From Thermoflexibacter ruber (GTDB lineage Bacteria > Bacteroidota > Bacteroidia > Cytophagales > Thermoflexibacteraceae): a DNA stretch of 64,000 nt. The stretch lies in the NCBI RefSeq assembly GCF_900113045.1, contig NZ_FONY01000020.1, positions 1 to 64,000 of the forward strand, given 5' to 3'. Within the stretch, counting starts at the first letter, position 1, and every line of letters starts with the position of its first letter. The notes below the pieces were generated by a model, which saw only the letters and a program-made list of their open reading frames with translations, ran no database searches and had not been told where the DNA came from. Position numbers and translations under genes: made by a program. This document shows, one piece after another, positions 1-8,788 of the stretch.

Positions 1-345
1 AGATAAGGGTTATATTACTGCACTAAAAGAAGAATTTGCAGAAAGAAACTTGCACTTAATCACTAAGTTAAGAGCTAATATGAAGAAAAATCAAGTATTA
101 ACAGAACCACAAGCCTATTATTTAAGGCATAGAGGATTGATAGAAACTGCTTTCGATGTACTTAAAAATCAACTAAATATAGAACATTCAAGGCACAGAA
201 GCCCTAAAAATTTTCTTATTAATTTGCTGGCAGGCTTAATTGCTTATACATTTTTGGAAAAAACACCAAACATAAAAGCATATCCACAAAAATTAGAGGA
301 CAAACAAATTGTATTTATTCAAGAAAATGTAAAATAATTCACGTT
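1..345 (+). mobile_element. Right end of an IS982-type insertion sequence
   Basis: The transposase frame enters from the left edge and stops at 337. From about 346 the sequence reads in frame as M1 aminopeptidase, so the element must end in the few bases between. The left end, the matching inverted repeat and any target duplication lie outside the window, so the boundary is an estimate. The direct junction with a truncated gene shows this is a real insertion. Confidence 0.7.
2..337 (+). CDS. IS982-family transposase, C-terminal part (5' end outside window)
   Basis: The frame is open from base 2 without a start, so the gene begins before the window. About 111 residues are visible. The pattern DKGYI near the edge, then LIETAFDVLKNQLNIEHSRHR and a hydrophobic NLLAGLIAYTFL segment, is the C-terminal signature of DDE transposases of the IS982 family. 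The final acidic catalytic residue would be the E of the IETAFD motif, as known for the family. The enzyme cuts and pastes its own element. It lies immediately upstream of, and in the same direction as, the decapitated aminopeptidase. Whether the copy is intact cannot be judged from this fragment. Confidence 0.85.
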   Translation, partial: DKGYITALKEEFAERNLHLITKLRANMKKNQVLTEPQAYYLRHRGLIETAFDVLKNQLNIEHSRHRSPKNFLINLLAGLIAYTFLEKTPNIKAYPQKLEDKQIVFIQENVK

Positions 346-2109
346 AAATACGCCATTGTTAAAGATAAATGGAGAAATTTAGAATTGAGCTATTACGTTG
401 AGCCTGAATATGAGCAGTATGCCAAAGCCATCTTTGGGAATACCCCAGAGATGATAGAGTTTTTCTCTAAAATATTGGATTATCCCTTCCCTTGGGACAA
501 GTATGCCCAAGTAGTCGTTAGGGATTATGTTTCTGGGGCGATGGAAAATACCACTGCTACTATTTTTTATGAGCATTTGCAAGTCAATAATCGCTACTTG
601 ATAGATGATAACCACGACGGTATTATTGCCCATGAACTGTTCCACCATTGGTTTGGCGATTTGGTAACTACCGAATCTTGGGCAAATCTCCCTCTCAATG
701 AGGCATTTGCTACCTATGCGGAATATCTTTGGAATGAATACAAATATGGTAACGGTGATGCTGATGCGTGGTGGAGCGAGGAGTTGAGTCAATACCTCTC
801 AGAAGCAGAAACCAAAAGAGAACCACTGATTCGCTACTATTACTTAGACAAGGAGGATATGTTTGATAGTCACTCTTACGCCAAAGGAGGGCTTACTTTG
901 CACATGCTCAGGAAGTTAGTAGGTGATGAGGCTTTTTTTACTGCTCTTAGCTTATATTTGAAAAAACATCAATACCAAACCGCAGAAATCCATCACCTAA
1001 GAATGGCGTTTGAGGAAGTTACAGGGGAAGATTGGAATTGGTTTTTCAATCAGTGGTTTTTGTCTGCGGGACACCCCGAACTTACCGTTACCGATACCTT
1101 TGCCAATGGAGAAGTAATTTTAAAAGTAGTTCAAAATCAAAATCTTACCTATTCGCCACTTTATAGATTGCCTCTGTATGTGGATATTTGGACAAATGGC
1201 AAGAAAGCAAGGCATTATATTGTTATTACTCAAAAAGAGCAAGAATTTCGCTTTAAAACTAATCAACAACCAGATTTGGTATTCTTTGATGGGGAAACCC
1301 AGTTGGTAGGCGAAGTCAATCACGAAAGGAGTATCGAGGAGTATATTTTTCAGTATAAGTACTCAGACAAATACTTGGCTCGCATAGAAGCCTTAGTGCG
1401 TTTATCTGACCAAATCAATGAAAATGAGCAAGTAAGAGAAACTATTTTCCTTGCTCTCAATGACGAGTACTGGCAGATTAGACAAGAAGCAGCACGAGCT
1501 TTTGAGAAATATAGTGGAGAAAAAGATACCCCTAAATACATCAACAAGTTGAAAGAAATAGTCTTGAAAGATAAAAAGTCTTTGGTTAGGGCGGTGGCTA
1601 TCAACGCCTTAGCTGCTCTGGACAATCAAAGTAGTGAAATCTACCTTCAAACGGTCAATGACAGCTCTTATGCAGTAGCAGTCAATTCAATGTATGCCTA
1701 CGCCAATACGGGAGGGGCAAACGTACAAGACGTGATAGAAAAGTTTGAAAAAGAAGAAAACTTCCTGATAGTGAGAACTATAGCTGAGTTTTATAGTGCA
1801 TTTAATACAGAAAACAAAATTGAGTGGTATTTAGAAAAAATGAACAAGCGTGCTGGAGGAGAACTGCTCTATTTATTAGATTATTTTGCTAACTATCTTA
1901 CTAATCAAGAGGCAGATGTACAGACTAAGGGGGCTAACTTGTTAGCAAATAAGGCAAAAAATGACCCCAACCCAACCACGCGTGTTTCGGCTTATCTTGC
2001 TCTCAAACGATTGGATAAAGTCAAAGGATTAAAGGAAATCTTGCAAGAAATTCGCAGTGCGGAGAAAGACAAGGAGGCTTTGAATTATTATGATATGATA
2101 AAGGAATAA
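346..2109 (+). pseudogene. M1-family zinc aminopeptidase, N-terminus removed by the IS982 insertion
   Basis: The frame is open from about 340 and reads as M1 peptidase (YYVEPEYEQYAKAIFGNTPEM) directly after the transposase. No ATG lies near the junction, only a TTG at 385. The exopeptidase motif GAMEN, the zinc motif HELFH and the downstream glutamate in NEAFATYAEYL are all present, so the catalytic core survives. The C-terminal half looks like helical HEAT-type repeats. Relatives are normally about 850 residues and usually have a signal peptide; here about 580 remain, so the N-terminal beta domain is missing. A shortened product might be made, but export is unlikely. I call it a broken gene; the upstream part may lie left of the element. 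Confidence 0.8.
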
Positions 2110-2457
2110 ATTGTGCAATTTTGCAAACTGCGTGCAAAATTGAAGGAACTCGGCGATTATAGCAAAGAAAATCAATACACTGAAGAAGCAGAGCCAACAA
2201 GACTAAACAACTACAAAATTGAGGTTTAAAACTTACTTTTGCCTACCTGCTTTCAGGCGTTTCGGCGGTAGCCTTTGGTGGCTACAATAATATAGCATTT
2301 TTTCAAGATTCCCGCCACTTTGGCGGAGATTTTTTCCTTGAGAGAGCAAGCCACTCATAGCCAAAAAGTTACAAAGAGATTTTTTAGCATATTTTAATAA
2401 CTTTTAAGATTAATTAACTATTTACCAAAAACAAGCGTTTCAAACTCTTAGGGAAAG
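2110..2457. other. Intergenic region with coding-like tail and hairpins
   Basis: The aminopeptidase frame continues open for 120 bases after its TAA stop, to a second TAA at 2227-2229, and the encoded stretch (ending LNNYKIEV) looks protein-like. A TAnnTTTG box (TACTTTTG, 2234-2241) has no clear -33 partner. A perfect 6-bp hairpin lies at 2268-2285 (GTAGCC/GGCTAC), and a GC-rich hairpin at 2312-2326 is followed by a T-run. I recognise no gene here. Confidence 0.4.
2312..2335 (+). terminator. Possible intrinsic terminator
   Basis: The stem CCGCC/GGCGG with a 5-base loop is followed after two bases by a T-run. The stem is short, so this is a weak call; it would end transcripts coming from the aminopeptidase remnant. 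Confidence 0.4.
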
Positions 2458-2487
2458 TTTGAAACTCTTATTTTTTTTATATATTTG
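2437..2487 (+). promoter_or_regulatory. pyrH promoter with an inverted repeat over the -33 box
   Basis: A -33 TTTG (2458-2461) and a -7 TATATTTG (2480-2487) are separated by 18 bases, close to the Bacteroidota consensus. A perfect 10-bp inverted repeat, GTTTCAAACT at 2437-2446 and AGTTTGAAAC at 2456-2465, overlaps the -33 box. It could be an operator, but no regulator is identified. Confidence 0.6.
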
Positions 2488-2520
2488 CCAATCAAAATTT
2501 TTAACGACAAATTAAAAAAG

Positions 2521-3228
2521 ATGAAATATAAACGGATTCTTCTCAAACTAAGCGGGGAAGCACTCATGGGCGATAAGAGCTATGGCATAGACCCAAGTCG
2601 TTTAGAACAGTATGCTCAGGAAATCAAAAAAGTAGCCTCTCAGGGGGTTCAGATGGCGATTGTCATTGGAGGGGGGAATATTTTTAGAGGAGGGCAATCG
2701 GAACGCATCGGCATAGACAGAGTGCAAGGCGACCACATGGGGATGCTCGCTACGCTGATAAACGGCATGGCTTTGCAAAGTGCCTTAGAAAAAATTGGAG
2801 TTTTTACGCGTCTGCTATCTGCTATTCCTATTAACCAAGTATGCGAACCTTTCATCAGACGCAGGGCTGTGAGGCACTTAGAAAAAGGCAGGGTAGTCAT
2901 TTTTGGGGCAGGAACAGGGAATCCTTACTTTACTACAGATAGTGCCGCAAGCCTTAGAGCCATAGAGATAGAAGCCGATGTAGTCCTTAAAGGAACTCGT
3001 GTAGATGGCATTTATACCGCAGACCCAGAGAAAAATCCCGATGCCAAACGCTATGTGAACGTTTCTTTTGAAGAAGTTTTTAACAAAGGACTTAACGTTA
3101 TGGACATGACTGCTTTCACGCTTTGCAAAGAAAATAACTTGCCTATTGTGGTTTTTGACATGAATATCCCTGGTAACTTACTAAAATTGGTACAAGGTGA
3201 AGAAGTAGGCACTTTGGTTACGATGTAA
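2521..3228 (+). CDS. pyrH: UMP kinase
   Basis: Phosphorylates UMP to UDP with ATP in pyrimidine nucleotide synthesis; a cytosolic hexamer in bacteria. The start is the ATG at 2521, giving [19 protein letters not shown], the conserved N-terminus; an upstream in-frame extension would add 12 unconserved residues. The amino-acid kinase fold is clear: the KLSGEAL loop, the glycine-rich [11 protein letters not shown] loop, [19 protein letters not shown], and [28 protein letters not shown]. Length (235 residues) is normal for the family. It is followed 86 bases later by frr, the common bacterial pyrH-frr order, so the two are probably cotranscribed from the promoter at 2458. Confidence 0.97.
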   Translation: MKYKRILLKLSGEALMGDKSYGIDPSRLEQYAQEIKKVASQGVQMAIVIGGGNIFRGGQSERIGIDRVQGDHMGMLATLINGMALQSALEKIGVFTRLLSAIPINQVCEPFIRRRAVRHLEKGRVVIFGAGTGNPYFTTDSAASLRAIEIEADVVLKGTRVDGIYTADPEKNPDAKRYVNVSFEEVFNKGLNVMDMTAFTLCKENNLPIVVFDMNIPGNLLKLVQGEEVGTLVTM

Positions 3229-3314
3229 AATCTTTTAGTCATCAAAATCTGTATTCTTTTAAATCGGAATTAGAAAATAGGTGAAAAGCATATAATAACT
3301 TAATAATAAACAAT

Positions 3315-3875
3315 ATGAGCGATATAAATAAACACTTGAAAGAAGCTGAGGACTCTATGGAGAAAGCGATAAAGCATACAGCTTCAGAATTACTAAAAGT
3401 GAGAGCAGGCAAAGCCTCTCCCAATATGCTTGATAATATTATGGTCAGCTACTATGGTCAGCAAACTCCCCTGCCTCAGATGGCGGCAGTTACCGCCACT
3501 GATGCGCGTACTCTAATGGTAAAGCCTTGGGACAAAGGCACTTTGATAGAAATAGAAAGAGCTATTCAAAACAGCGATTTAGGCGTTTCCCCTAAAAACG
3601 AAGGAGATACTCTCAGAGTTTCTTTCCCTCCTTTGAGCGAGGAGAGAAGAAAAAACTTGGTAAAACAGGTAAAAAATGAGATTGAAAATGGCAAAATCAA
3701 AGTGCGTAACATTCGCAAAGACACTAATGAGTCGTTGAAAAAATTGATAAAAACAGGTACGCCAGAGGACGATGTGAAAAAAGCAGAAACTACTGTACAG
3801 AACTTAACAGATAAGTTCATTAAAAAATTAGATGAAATGTTAGCCACCAAAGAAAAAGAACTGCTAACGGTATAA
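3315..3875 (+). CDS. frr: Ribosome recycling factor
   Basis: With EF-G it splits the post-termination ribosome so that subunits and mRNA can be reused. The 186-residue length is typical. Family features visible are the N-terminal helix with MEKAIKHTASELLKVRAGKASPNML (the RxGRA-like loop), the hinge-domain stretch YYGQQTPLPQMAAVTATDARTL, and the C-terminal helices with VRNIRKD and a run of lysines. It lies downstream of pyrH on the same strand and is closed by a strong terminator at 3887, so pyrH-frr forms a two-gene unit. Nothing unusual is seen. Confidence 0.97.
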   Translation: MSDINKHLKEAEDSMEKAIKHTASELLKVRAGKASPNMLDNIMVSYYGQQTPLPQMAAVTATDARTLMVKPWDKGTLIEIERAIQNSDLGVSPKNEGDTLRVSFPPLSEERRKNLVKQVKNEIENGKIKVRNIRKDTNESLKKLIKTGTPEDDVKKAETTVQNLTDKFIKKLDEMLATKEKELLTV

Positions 3876-3886
3876 GTACCCAGCCC

Positions 3887-3924
3887 AAGTTCCATTTCAA
3901 CTCAAAAGAAGTGGAACTTTTTTT
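3887..3924 (+). terminator. Intrinsic terminator after frr
   Basis: A 12-bp stem (AAGTTCCATTTC at 3887-3898 and GAAGTGGAACTT at 3908-3919, one G-T pair) with a short loop is followed by an uninterrupted T-run. It lies 11 bases after the frr stop. Confidence 0.85.
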
Positions 3925-3972
3925 ATCAATCTTTCTAAAATGAATACTTAATCCACTATTTATCAACTTTCT

Positions 3973-4350
3973 ATGCAAAAAAAGTTTATCATGCTTGGAG
4001 CTATCTTAGCTATGTTAGGAGTAATGATTGGGGCTTTTGGTGCGCATGCCCTCAAACCTATCTTAGAAGCCAATAGTAGAGTAGATACTTTTGAAACTGC
4101 GGTAAAATATCATTTTTATCATGCTTTGGGCTTGCTATTTATTGGTTTATTCTCCCATCGCCAGCCCTCCAAATGGTTATCCTATGCAGGAAACTGTCTT
4201 TTAGCAGGCGTAATCATTTTCTCTGGCTCTTTGTATGCTTTATGCCTTTCAGGTATTACATTTTTAGGAGCAATTACGCCTATCGGAGGCGTATGTATGA
4301 TAGCTGGTTGGTTTTTAGTGGTAGTCGCTGTAATTAAGAGAGTAGAATGA
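3973..4350 (+). CDS. DUF423-family inner-membrane protein
   Basis: A 125-residue protein with four predicted membrane segments and short polar loops. Family hallmarks are the N-terminal GVMIGAFGAHALKP, then the conserved block TFETAVKYHFYHALGLLFIG, and the C-terminal TFLGAITPIGGVCMIAGWFLV. These match DUF423 (the YgdD/YwdK group), whose function is unknown. It sits just after the frr terminator and is convergent with the BtuG-like gene, the two stops being about 16 bases apart. I cannot assign a role beyond a small integral membrane protein. Confidence 0.85.
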   Translation: MQKKFIMLGAILAMLGVMIGAFGAHALKPILEANSRVDTFETAVKYHFYHALGLLFIGLFSHRQPSKWLSYAGNCLLAGVIIFSGSLYALCLSGITFLGAITPIGGVCMIAGWFLVVVAVIKRVE

Positions 4351-4366
4351 GATTGATTGAATGAGG

Positions 4367-5428
4367 CTATTTAAAGTAAAAACCATTAGGTATTATCCCT
4401 ACACTCATAGAATCTACTGCACTGCCGTTAGCATTGTATCGAATGACTTTACCATTAGAAACAAAATTTCCTGCATCAGCCGCATAGAGCAAGTTGGTTT
4501 GTGTATCAAAACCCAAGCCATAGAAGTACCTGCGAATGAGTGCATTAGTAGGCACACCACTATTGATGCTTTGGCTAAAAACCTTACTGTCATGGATATA
4601 AAACAAAGTATTTTTTGCAGAATTAATAATCAAGTTACCTAATCCATGCTTGCTAAAAGCAAAGTTTTGCTCTATTTGATTATTTGCAGGATTGATGCGG
4701 ATAAGTTGGGCAGGAGCCACAGTTACTGAGGCAGTTCCATTCCATTGGCTTCTCCCTGAGCAAGTTACCCAAATCTTGTTATTAGCATCAAGCACCAAGC
4801 TGTTCGGATTGTCTGGCGTAGTGATACCTGCACTTACCTCATCTTTTTGCGTATCAATCACAACAACCTTATTTTCATTGTCAAACCCTCCATTGCAAGC
4901 AACATATACCTTGTTGTCCAATTTGAGCATTTTTTCTGCCCCCTTGCCCACAGGAATCGTTTTGGTAATTGCATTGGTTCGCAAGTCTATCACTTTGATA
5001 GCACCGTTTATGCCGCCTACTCCCCACTCAGAGATATACCCCTTGTTGTCGTCTATGCCAAGAAAGTAGCGAGGCATTTCCAACCCTTGAATTGTGGCTA
5101 TTTCTTTGAAATCCCATGCTTGTACTACTTCTACTTTTTTTGCATTATTGACTACTATGTAAGCCTTATCTTTTTGAATACCAATAGATTGGACTATGTT
5201 GCCAAGTGGTCTGCCGTTCACCGTTTGGAAAATATCGTTTTCTACTGTTTTGCTTTCACGATTCAAAAAGCTAATCGTACCTGTACCCGTTTGGAAAGGT
5301 CCTTCATTCACTATAAAAACACCGTTAGAATATTTGCCTGAGGGGATAGTTTCCTCGTTTTTAGTACAACTTACAGCAAAAATTGCTAAGAAAATAAAAG
5401 CGAAAAATTGAAGTTTTAAGTTTTTCAT
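4367..5428 (-). CDS. BtuG-like surface beta-propeller lipoprotein (DUF5074/YncE-like)
   Basis: A signal peptide with lipobox (IFAVSC, Cys21) predicts a lipoprotein. The rest is built of repeated propeller blades with phrases such as YIVVNNAKKVEVV, KVYVACNGGF and KIWVTCSGR. It follows the BtuB-like receptor by 35 bases on the same strand, behind a cobalamin riboswitch. In Bacteroides, BtuG is a propeller lipoprotein that binds vitamin B12 very tightly and hands it to BtuB. Fold and context together support that role here; the B12-binding residues cannot be checked by eye, and a binder of another corrinoid is possible. Expression should fall when B12 is plentiful, through the riboswitch. Confidence 0.75.
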   Translation of the reverse strand: MKNLKLQFFAFIFLAIFAVSCTKNEETIPSGKYSNGVFIVNEGPFQTGTGTISFLNRESKTVENDIFQTVNGRPLGNIVQSIGIQKDKAYIVVNNAKKVEVVQAWDFKEIATIQGLEMPRYFLGIDDNKGYISEWGVGGINGAIKVIDLRTNAITKTIPVGKGAEKMLKLDNKVYVACNGGFDNENKVVVIDTQKDEVSAGITTPDNPNSLVLDANNKIWVTCSGRSQWNGTASVTVAPAQLIRINPANNQIEQNFAFSKHGLGNLIINSAKNTLFYIHDSKVFSQSINSGVPTNALIRRYFYGLGFDTQTNLLYAADAGNFVSNGKVIRYNANGSAVDSMSVGIIPNGFYFK

Positions 5429-5463
5429 ATTTGTAAATATTTGATAGTTAAGAAATTATAATT

Positions 5464-7341
5464 CTAAAATTGATAACTGACTACTCCCACCCAATTCCTC
5501 ATAGGCATAGGTCTAAAAGCAATTTGCTGATAGCTGACATTCCAAAGATTATTCACTTGGACTTGAAAACTAAAATATTTGATTTTCTGACTGATAGACA
5601 GATTACCAAGTGTAAAAACAGGCAGTTTTTGCGTATTGTCCGAAGTAGTAAAGCGTTCTCCTATAATACTGTGATTATAAAAGATTTGTAAGTTTTTATA
5701 AATCAGAGAGAGGCTTGCCTGTGCAGTATGTTTAGGTACGTATATCAACTGCTTGTAAAGGCTTTGCTCATCTCCTCGCCCTATCTGCTGGTTGGTGGAA
5801 ATCACGTAGTTATACATGATTTTAGGCTGAATTTGCAGGTCATGCCAAGTCAAACTACTTTTAGCACTTAGTTCCACTCCCCTTGACCAAACTTGGAGGA
5901 CATTATTTGCCGACCACCTCCCTTGGCTATTGGGTAACCAGGCTATCCAGTTGTCTATGAGGCTATTAAATGCAGTAAATCGGGTATGCAAGTTTTTCCC
6001 TAATCCGTATTCTATTCCTATTTCCCCGCTCCAGCCATCCTCAGGTCGCAAGTTTGGATTGCCACCGTCCTGCCAATACAAATCATTGAAGGTAGGCACT
6101 CTGTAAGTTTTGGCAATATTTCCCTTCAAAGTCCAATTCGGGTTCAAAACTTTTTCAAATCCCAAAGAAGGTGTAAAAGGTGCAAAATGCTTATCTATCA
6201 ATTCTTTGCGAAGCCCAATGACCATGTTCCAAGTATCTTTGGGGCTGCTGATTTTATGAGAAAAAAACAAAGAAGTCCTGTGTTGGATTTTTCCTGCTCT
6301 ATACCCATCTGTTTCTGCTTGGAAATAGGTGTGATTCAAGCCAATATTCAAGAGTTGGTAAGGGGAAAGTTGGATTTTACTTTCTGTTTCTCCTATCCAA
6401 GTATTGGCTTTACTCAATGCAGTTAGTTGAATATCAGGATTTTGGTAAACCAACTTTTCTTTGAAAAAAGCAGCGCGAACAAAGTAAGTAACTATTTTTC
6501 TTCTTAGTTGCCAATTGCTTGTAAGTCTGAGGCTTTCATCTTGCTGGGAGGCTTTGCTTTCGCTTGTGGTTAGGGTAGGGGGGATTTGTCTGTCTGCATT
6601 CAGATACCAAATCTGCAAGTCAAGTTGCTGATTATCATTAATTTTGAAATAGTTTTCTTGCAAAAAACCGTATTGAGAAAAAGCACTATTGCTTTGCTTT
6701 TCCGTAGGCTTCCCAAACTTAGCAATATTGATAAAAGAAAAATTATTTTGAGCAGTGTGATGCAGGAGTTTTAGACTTGAAACAAACTTTTCTTTGCTGA
6801 TTTTCAGCTTGATACCTTGCATGAAATCAGCAAAGCTACCTGCGCTTAGGCTGGCAGAAAACTGAAGTCCTTTGCGAAACTCGGGAGTATTATTCAAATG
6901 GATAGCCCCGCCTACTGCTCCGCTGCCAAACAAAGCACCTGCTCCTCCATGTTGGATATGAGCATTTTCCAAGAAAAAAACAGGCAACAAGGCAAAGTCC
7001 ACATTGCCATTCATGGAATTTTGTAAATTAAATCCGTTCCACAATACCGCTGTATGGCTTGCCCCTGTTCCTCTAAGCGAAGGAGTTGCTAAGCTACCCA
7101 AGCCATAGCTTTTGATGAATACCTGCGATTGGGAAGCCAGCAAGTCTGCCAAGTTATTGATTTGGAAGTTTTTAAGCAAAGTGCTATCTATCTTTTGGAG
7201 GTGATTTCCAGAAGAAAAATAGTGCAAGCGGTTTGCTTGGATAAACACTTCTTTGAGTGCTTGTGGAGGCAGACTGCCTGCTTGTCCAAAAGCAAAAAAA
7301 GCCATGCTTAGCAAAACTAAACACAGTAAAAATAGACGCAT
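5464..7341 (-). CDS. btuB: TonB-dependent outer-membrane receptor, BtuB-like
   Basis: Brings a large ligand, here very probably vitamin B12, across the outer membrane using TonB energy. It has a signal peptide, a TonB-box-like LKEVFIQANR near residue 30, a plug domain (about residues 45-150) with NLADLLASQSQVFIKSYG and SLRGTGASHTAVLWNG, then a beta-barrel ending in the usual C-terminal Phe. The 625-residue length fits the BtuB group rather than the longer SusC group. The substrate call rests mainly on the cobalamin riboswitch in its leader and the BtuG-like gene behind it. The start is the ATG complement at 7339-7341. Confidence 0.85.
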   Translation of the reverse strand: MRLFLLCLVLLSMAFFAFGQAGSLPPQALKEVFIQANRLHYFSSGNHLQKIDSTLLKNFQINNLADLLASQSQVFIKSYGLGSLATPSLRGTGASHTAVLWNGFNLQNSMNGNVDFALLPVFFLENAHIQHGGAGALFGSGAVGGAIHLNNTPEFRKGLQFSASLSAGSFADFMQGIKLKISKEKFVSSLKLLHHTAQNNFSFINIAKFGKPTEKQSNSAFSQYGFLQENYFKINDNQQLDLQIWYLNADRQIPPTLTTSESKASQQDESLRLTSNWQLRRKIVTYFVRAAFFKEKLVYQNPDIQLTALSKANTWIGETESKIQLSPYQLLNIGLNHTYFQAETDGYRAGKIQHRTSLFFSHKISSPKDTWNMVIGLRKELIDKHFAPFTPSLGFEKVLNPNWTLKGNIAKTYRVPTFNDLYWQDGGNPNLRPEDGWSGEIGIEYGLGKNLHTRFTAFNSLIDNWIAWLPNSQGRWSANNVLQVWSRGVELSAKSSLTWHDLQIQPKIMYNYVISTNQQIGRGDEQSLYKQLIYVPKHTAQASLSLIYKNLQIFYNHSIIGERFTTSDNTQKLPVFTLGNLSISQKIKYFSFQVQVNNLWNVSYQQIAFRPMPMRNWVGVVSYQF

Positions 7342-7394
7342 AGCATTGATTTTGACTACTTTACTTTCTTGCTTTTTACCCGAAAGCCAGAAAC

Positions 7395-7579
7395 TCGATG
7401 GGCTATGGCAGGTCTCCTGACTTGCTCTTCTTTTCCGCCTTCCCGTTGTCAGAACAGTGGCAATGAGGTATGGAAAAGGATATTAAAAATGAGCTTACAG
7501 TTGCGGGAACAGTGCCTGATTTACACAGGACTTCCCTTATTAAGGCAGTAAGTTGGTTTACTTACAAGCCACCGATAAC
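7395..7579 (-). promoter_or_regulatory. Cobalamin (B12) riboswitch
   Basis: On the minus strand the B12 box AAGTCAGGAGACCTGCC (7407-7423) matches the class consensus. Upstream of it come the other conserved blocks in the expected order: a GGCAC-containing segment, the CCCGCAACTGTAAG core, a CCACTG segment and a GGGAAGGC segment. The box ends about 65 bases before the receptor start, so B12 binding could block translation or cause termination. A -7 promoter box sits just upstream of the aptamer. Confidence 0.93.
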
Positions 7580-7585
7580 CGAGTG

Positions 7586-7615
7586 CAAAGGTAGGTTTTT
7601 TTTTAAAAAGACAAA
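7586..7615 (-). promoter_or_regulatory. Promoter of the riboswitch-btuB transcript
   Basis: On the minus strand a -33 TTTG (7612-7615) and a -7 TACCTTTG (7586-7593) are separated by 18 bases. Transcription would start about 7 bases downstream, right at the 5' end of the cobalamin riboswitch. Confidence 0.65.
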
Positions 7616-7694
7616 ATTTTGCTACAGTAAAAAACTTATTAATGTTTAAAATCAATTAATTTTAGCATATTAGCACCTCAAAATACAGTATACG

Positions 7695-8651
7695 ATGCTC
7701 AATTCTTTTAAAAGTTTTTTTAAAAAATATTTTATCACAAAAGCAGAGTTTCAAAAAGAGATACATCTCTTACAAAAAGAAATACAAGCCAATCGTTTTT
7801 TACTTGGGCAAATTAAAGTGCAACAAATCAAAGAGTTATGCAATAATATTTCATCAATTCAAGAGGCAGAGTTTCAGGTATTTTCTCAGTTTGGAGATGA
7901 TGGGATTATCCAATACTTGATTCAACAAATTCCTATCAATCAGCAAGTTTTTATAGAGTTTGGGGTAGAGAGATACACCGAATCAAACACGCGTTTTTTG
8001 CTGATGAATAATAATTGGAGTGGTTTGGTAATAGATGGTGATGAAAAGAACATAAATTTTATCCAACAAGATGAAATTTACTGGCGATATGATTTGACGG
8101 CAGTCTGTTCGTTTATTACTGCGGAAAATATCAATCAAATTTTTGTAAATCACGGATTTGTAGGTGAAATTGGTTTGCTGAGCATAGATATAGATGGTAA
8201 TGATTATTGGGTCTGGAAGCAGATTGCTTCGGTCAATCCAGTAATTGTGATTGTAGAGTATAATAGTGTCTTTGGATTACTGCCTATTACTATTCCTTAT
8301 CAAGCTGATTTTGTGAGGACTAAGGCTCATTTTTCTAATCTGTATTGGGGAACTTCTTTGGGTGCCTTGTATCACTTAGCAGAGGAAAAAGGCTACTATT
8401 TTGTTGGGACGAATAGTGCGGGAAATAATGCCTATTTCATTAGAAAGGACAAACTTAAATTAGATGCTGTGCCTAATTTGACTCCGCTTACTTTGGAACG
8501 AGGCTTTACCGAATCAAAGTTTCGTGAATCTCGCAATCAACAAAACGAACTTACTTTTTTGAGAGGGAAAAACCGCTTAAAAGCCATAGAAGATTGCGAA
8601 GTATATCATGTACTGGAAAACAAAATATTTAAAATTAAAGAGTTGATTTAA
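7695..8651 (+). CDS. FkbM-like SAM-dependent methyltransferase domain protein
   Basis: A 318-residue protein. After a lysine-rich N-terminal helix come FSQFGDDGIIQYL (about 63-75), FIEFGVE (86-92, the SAM-binding strand and loop, replacing the usual DIGAN-type glycines), VIDGDEKN (112-119, acidic ribose-binding position), LSIDIDGNDYWVW (162-174) and IVEYNSVFG. This order matches FkbM-related methyltransferases, often found in glycan or lipid gene sets. The substrate is unknown, and no glycan genes are adjacent. The gene is divergent from btuB and ends about 60 bases before the tatC promoter box. The altered first motif makes catalytic activity less certain. Confidence 0.6.
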   Translation: MLNSFKSFFKKYFITKAEFQKEIHLLQKEIQANRFLLGQIKVQQIKELCNNISSIQEAEFQVFSQFGDDGIIQYLIQQIPINQQVFIEFGVERYTESNTRFLLMNNNWSGLVIDGDEKNINFIQQDEIYWRYDLTAVCSFITAENINQIFVNHGFVGEIGLLSIDIDGNDYWVWKQIASVNPVIVIVEYNSVFGLLPITIPYQADFVRTKAHFSNLYWGTSLGALYHLAEEKGYYFVGTNSAGNNAYFIRKDKLKLDAVPNLTPLTLERGFTESKFRESRNQQNELTFLRGKNRLKAIEDCEVYHVLENKIFKIKELI

Positions 8652-8712
8652 AATTAACAATTTATCATTTTCAAAATTAGCTTAAATGATAGTTTTTAAC
8701 AAAGCGACTCCT

Positions 8713-8720
8713 TAACTTTG
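8713..8720 (+). promoter_or_regulatory. Probable -7 box of the tatC promoter
   Basis: TAACTTTG fits the TAnnTTTG consensus. A T-rich stretch (8693-8697) takes the place of the -33 TTTG, with somewhat short spacing. Confidence 0.4.
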
Positions 8721-8788
8721 TGATGCCTTTCTTTTACCAAAGAAGTTTTTTTAAGTGATTGATACATTTTAGTTTCCAAATAGTAAAA

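Noticed and set aside
7369-7551. Short plus-strand open frame between btuB and the methyltransferase gene
   Set aside because: It lies wholly antisense to the cobalamin riboswitch, which explains the conserved sequence.
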